This document shows, piece by piece, positions 62,180 to 64,000 of a stretch of DNA of 64,000 bases. Below the pieces are notes generated by a model. That model was not told the DNA's origin. It did no database searches and worked only from the letters and a program-made list of their open reading frames with translations. Position 1 is the stretch's first letter; every line of letters starts with the position of its first letter. The translations under genes and the position numbers were made by a program. Source of the DNA: Anseranas semipalmata (taxonomy: Eukaryota > Chordata > Aves > Anseriformes > Anseranatidae); NCBI GenBank assembly GCA_013399115.1, contig VXAA01006535.1, forward strand, positions 158,852 through 222,851, read 5' to 3'.

Positions 62180-62207
62180 GTCTGTATAGAAAAGTCTGTA
62201 TAGAAAA
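62180..62207. repeat. Perfect 14-bp tandem duplication
   Basis: GTCTGTATAGAAAA occurs twice with no spacer. A single recent slippage or replication duplication is the simplest explanation. A related GGTCTGG follows directly. Confidence 0.92.
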
Positions 62208-64000
62208 TTTGGTCTGGAATGGTACCTATATCAATGGGGACAGTGAAAAAAACAAAGGAAAAGATAGACACTGATCTGATATAAAACCATGAAGACTTGC
62301 CACAGCACTATATTTAAATATCAGTGAAGTGAGTTATTTCTCAGAATGTCGGAATCCAAAGATATCACCCATCCATTTCAGTCAGTATTATTAACCTTTG
62401 ATTTCCTAGAAGTTCAGATGAGATCCCTGGAGATATTTTATCAGTGTGGAGTCTACCAAGTTTTTCCTTGTGCAACCATGAGTCAAGAATATAATTACAA
62501 TAGCCAGAAATGTAGGCTCAGGAAACCTGTTCAGCTAAAAATGGAGACAGTTATAACCAGGGATTGAAATGATCATAAAATTTCATCTGTTTTTTTTCAG
62601 CCACTAAGTCAGAAGAGGAAATAGAGACAACTCCAGATGCAAGCTCAGCATCCCCTTGTTCTGTTTTAAGATGAGGATATTAAAAACATATCGTAATTAC
62701 CCAAGCAGAATCCATAATGTAGATCAATAGTCTTACTGTTTCAGAAACACTAGATTTGATGAGTGTGAAGTGCAGCTAATAAACAAATTTCACACCAATA
62801 AAGTCTCCATTTCTCATGTCTGTATGTGCATATATTAATTACTGATAATTAAAATGCTAATTAACCCCTTAGAATTCAGCAAAAATTAGCATTCTTCAGT
62901 ATTTACATGTCTAACTATTTCTGTTACAGAAGACAGGAAAAATCTCACCAATTTTAGTACCACAATGCAGGTCTGGCTTTAAGGGTTAGGGCAAGGCAAA
63001 GTGTTTTCTTTCTGTCCCTAAATTCTATCTTTCAGGTTTTGTAATTTGTCAAACCTGTTAGAGGCTCTGCCTTCTTTTGATGTGTCCACTGATATACCCC
63101 ACGTAGTGGGGCATAGTCAATCCTGCTAAAAATGTACATGACTTTATAGGTAACTAAAGAATTGAAAGCTAAGTTCCTAGGTATTTTTCTAAGCTATTAA
63201 ATGTGAATTGTTTCCAGGCTGTTGGTTTAGGGTAAAGGCATCAATTAGAAACTGGGACTGGAAATACTTTTCCCCTAAAGATACTCCCTCTGGCACACAT
63301 TTTTTGTTCCAATTATTCATATTCTGAAAGAGCCTCCAAGTCAGCCCCTCCTTACCAAGGTCCAGGGAGAAAAAGAGAGTCCACTGAGAACAGGGTGATC
63401 ACACAACTCCTTCCATGGCTATTGCTGCTGGAGGTGAAATGAGGGGCTCAAGAGTGCATTTTGGCAAACTGAAGTGATTCTCCTCTCTACGCATTACATC
63501 CTGGGGAATAAAAACACTTGCAAACTCCAGACTGCCAATCTCCATCTGACACTTAGTCAGTGGGATTTGAGGTGGAAAGAATAAACACAGACGGTTAGAG
63601 TCCAGTCTTTGACCCCAGGAACGGCTGGAGACTTCTGGCATGGATTTTGTAGTCACTTACTGCTAACCAGCCCTACTACATCTTTTAAAATATCAGAAGG
63701 TCTTCCAAGTTGAATTGGGTATGTTTATTAAATGTACTGCTTACCCACCTCTCTTTCACAAGCACAGCAGTCTACTGCCCTTTGTAAGCCTTGCATGGAA
63801 GGTACAAAGATCACACTAAAATTCCATGCTTTCCGTTGATGATTTTCCACAATATTGCATAATTTTACCCAGAGTTGCTCAAAACAGATTTAGAGCATGT
63901 CCCTTATTCAGAGAACTTCCAGTATAAATATGAGAGATTAAAAACACCAAGCCAGGGAAAGAATAACAGAGCAAGAAGGGAAGCACAGGGGATAGTTGAT

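Larger units (their letters stand above)
52185..64000. other. Non-coding stretch, no gene seen
   Basis: AT-rich DNA with a GA-rich microsatellite (53431-53480), TATG/TGTA-rich sequence near 58715-58755, an AT-rich segment with a short hairpin (60094-60115) and a 14-bp tandem duplication (62180-62207). A GC-richer patch at 57780-58120 carries frames of 110 and 131 codons on opposite strands, and others of 149-150 codons lie at 55711-56163 (plus) and 58875-59324 (minus). None shows a motif, signal peptide or domain that I recognise, and competing frames overlap them, so they are treated as chance. No RNA gene was recognised. Confidence 0.55.

Noticed and set aside
1..64000. CRISPR array, bacterial operon, integron, phage or plasmid features
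   Set aside because: The sequence is vertebrate non-coding DNA with CR1 elements; no spaced identical repeats or dense gene arrays occur.

Overview
This window looks like a long non-coding stretch, either intergenic or deep intronic, from an amniote genome and most probably a bird. The best evidence for a bird is a CR1 LINE 3' end at 35585-36015. It has a recognisable end of the CR1 ORF2 reading frame, a short 3' untranslated region and the near-tandem octamer terminus (ATTCTATC/ATTCTGTG) that replaces a poly(A) tail in this clade. A chicken-like genome fits best, but the species cannot be fixed from the sequence alone. There are no dense bacterial-style genes, no tRNA or rRNA genes that I recognise, no CRISPR array and no protein-coding exon that I can defend. 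Open frames are short (166 codons at most). The longer ones fall inside repeats or in GC-richer patches, where stop codons are rarer by chance.

Layout. 1-3.4 kb is AT-rich and featureless apart from homopolymer runs and a perfect 21-bp palindrome. At 3.4-3.6 kb lies a 189-bp (TTTTC)n array that ends in the only N of the window, followed by a small direct duplication. At 7-8 kb there are remnants of very old SINE-like repeats. At 11.45-11.6 kb is a compound (TTTTA)/(TTTC)/(CTTCT) array, followed by an AT array near 11.9 kb. At 12.78-13.09 kb an old CR1 3' end lies on the plus strand. At 14.4 kb there is another SINE/L2-tail remnant, and at 15.66-16.01 kb GTTTT and AAAT arrays. 16.4-17.6 kb and 19.95-20.35 kb are GC-richer patches. 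21-31 kb is AT-rich single-copy-looking DNA. 31.9-33.5 kb carries two more old SINE remnants. 35.6-36.0 kb is the young CR1. At 40.17-40.70 kb and 46.26-46.60 kb two decayed CR1-clade reverse transcriptase fragments lie on the minus strand. 43.1-43.56 kb is a GC-rich patch with a 153-codon minus-strand frame of unknown nature. 47.5-48.1 kb has AAAC and GTTT arrays flanking another SINE remnant. 51.87-52.18 kb is a possible CR1 3' end in antisense. The rest, to 64 kb, is AT-rich with scattered microsatellites.

Nothing here forms a working gene system. The recognisable content is a layered record of retroposition: one relatively intact CR1, older CR1 pieces, and much older CORE-SINE/L2-type tails, with microsatellites between them. 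The most notable observation is that the two antisense reverse transcriptase fragments are nearly adjacent in the element's own order yet lie about 5.6 kb apart here. That suggests one old LINE split by a large insertion, or a coincidence that should be tested. I see no convincing novel biological system. Several stretches read like conserved non-coding DNA, but that needs a cross-species alignment.
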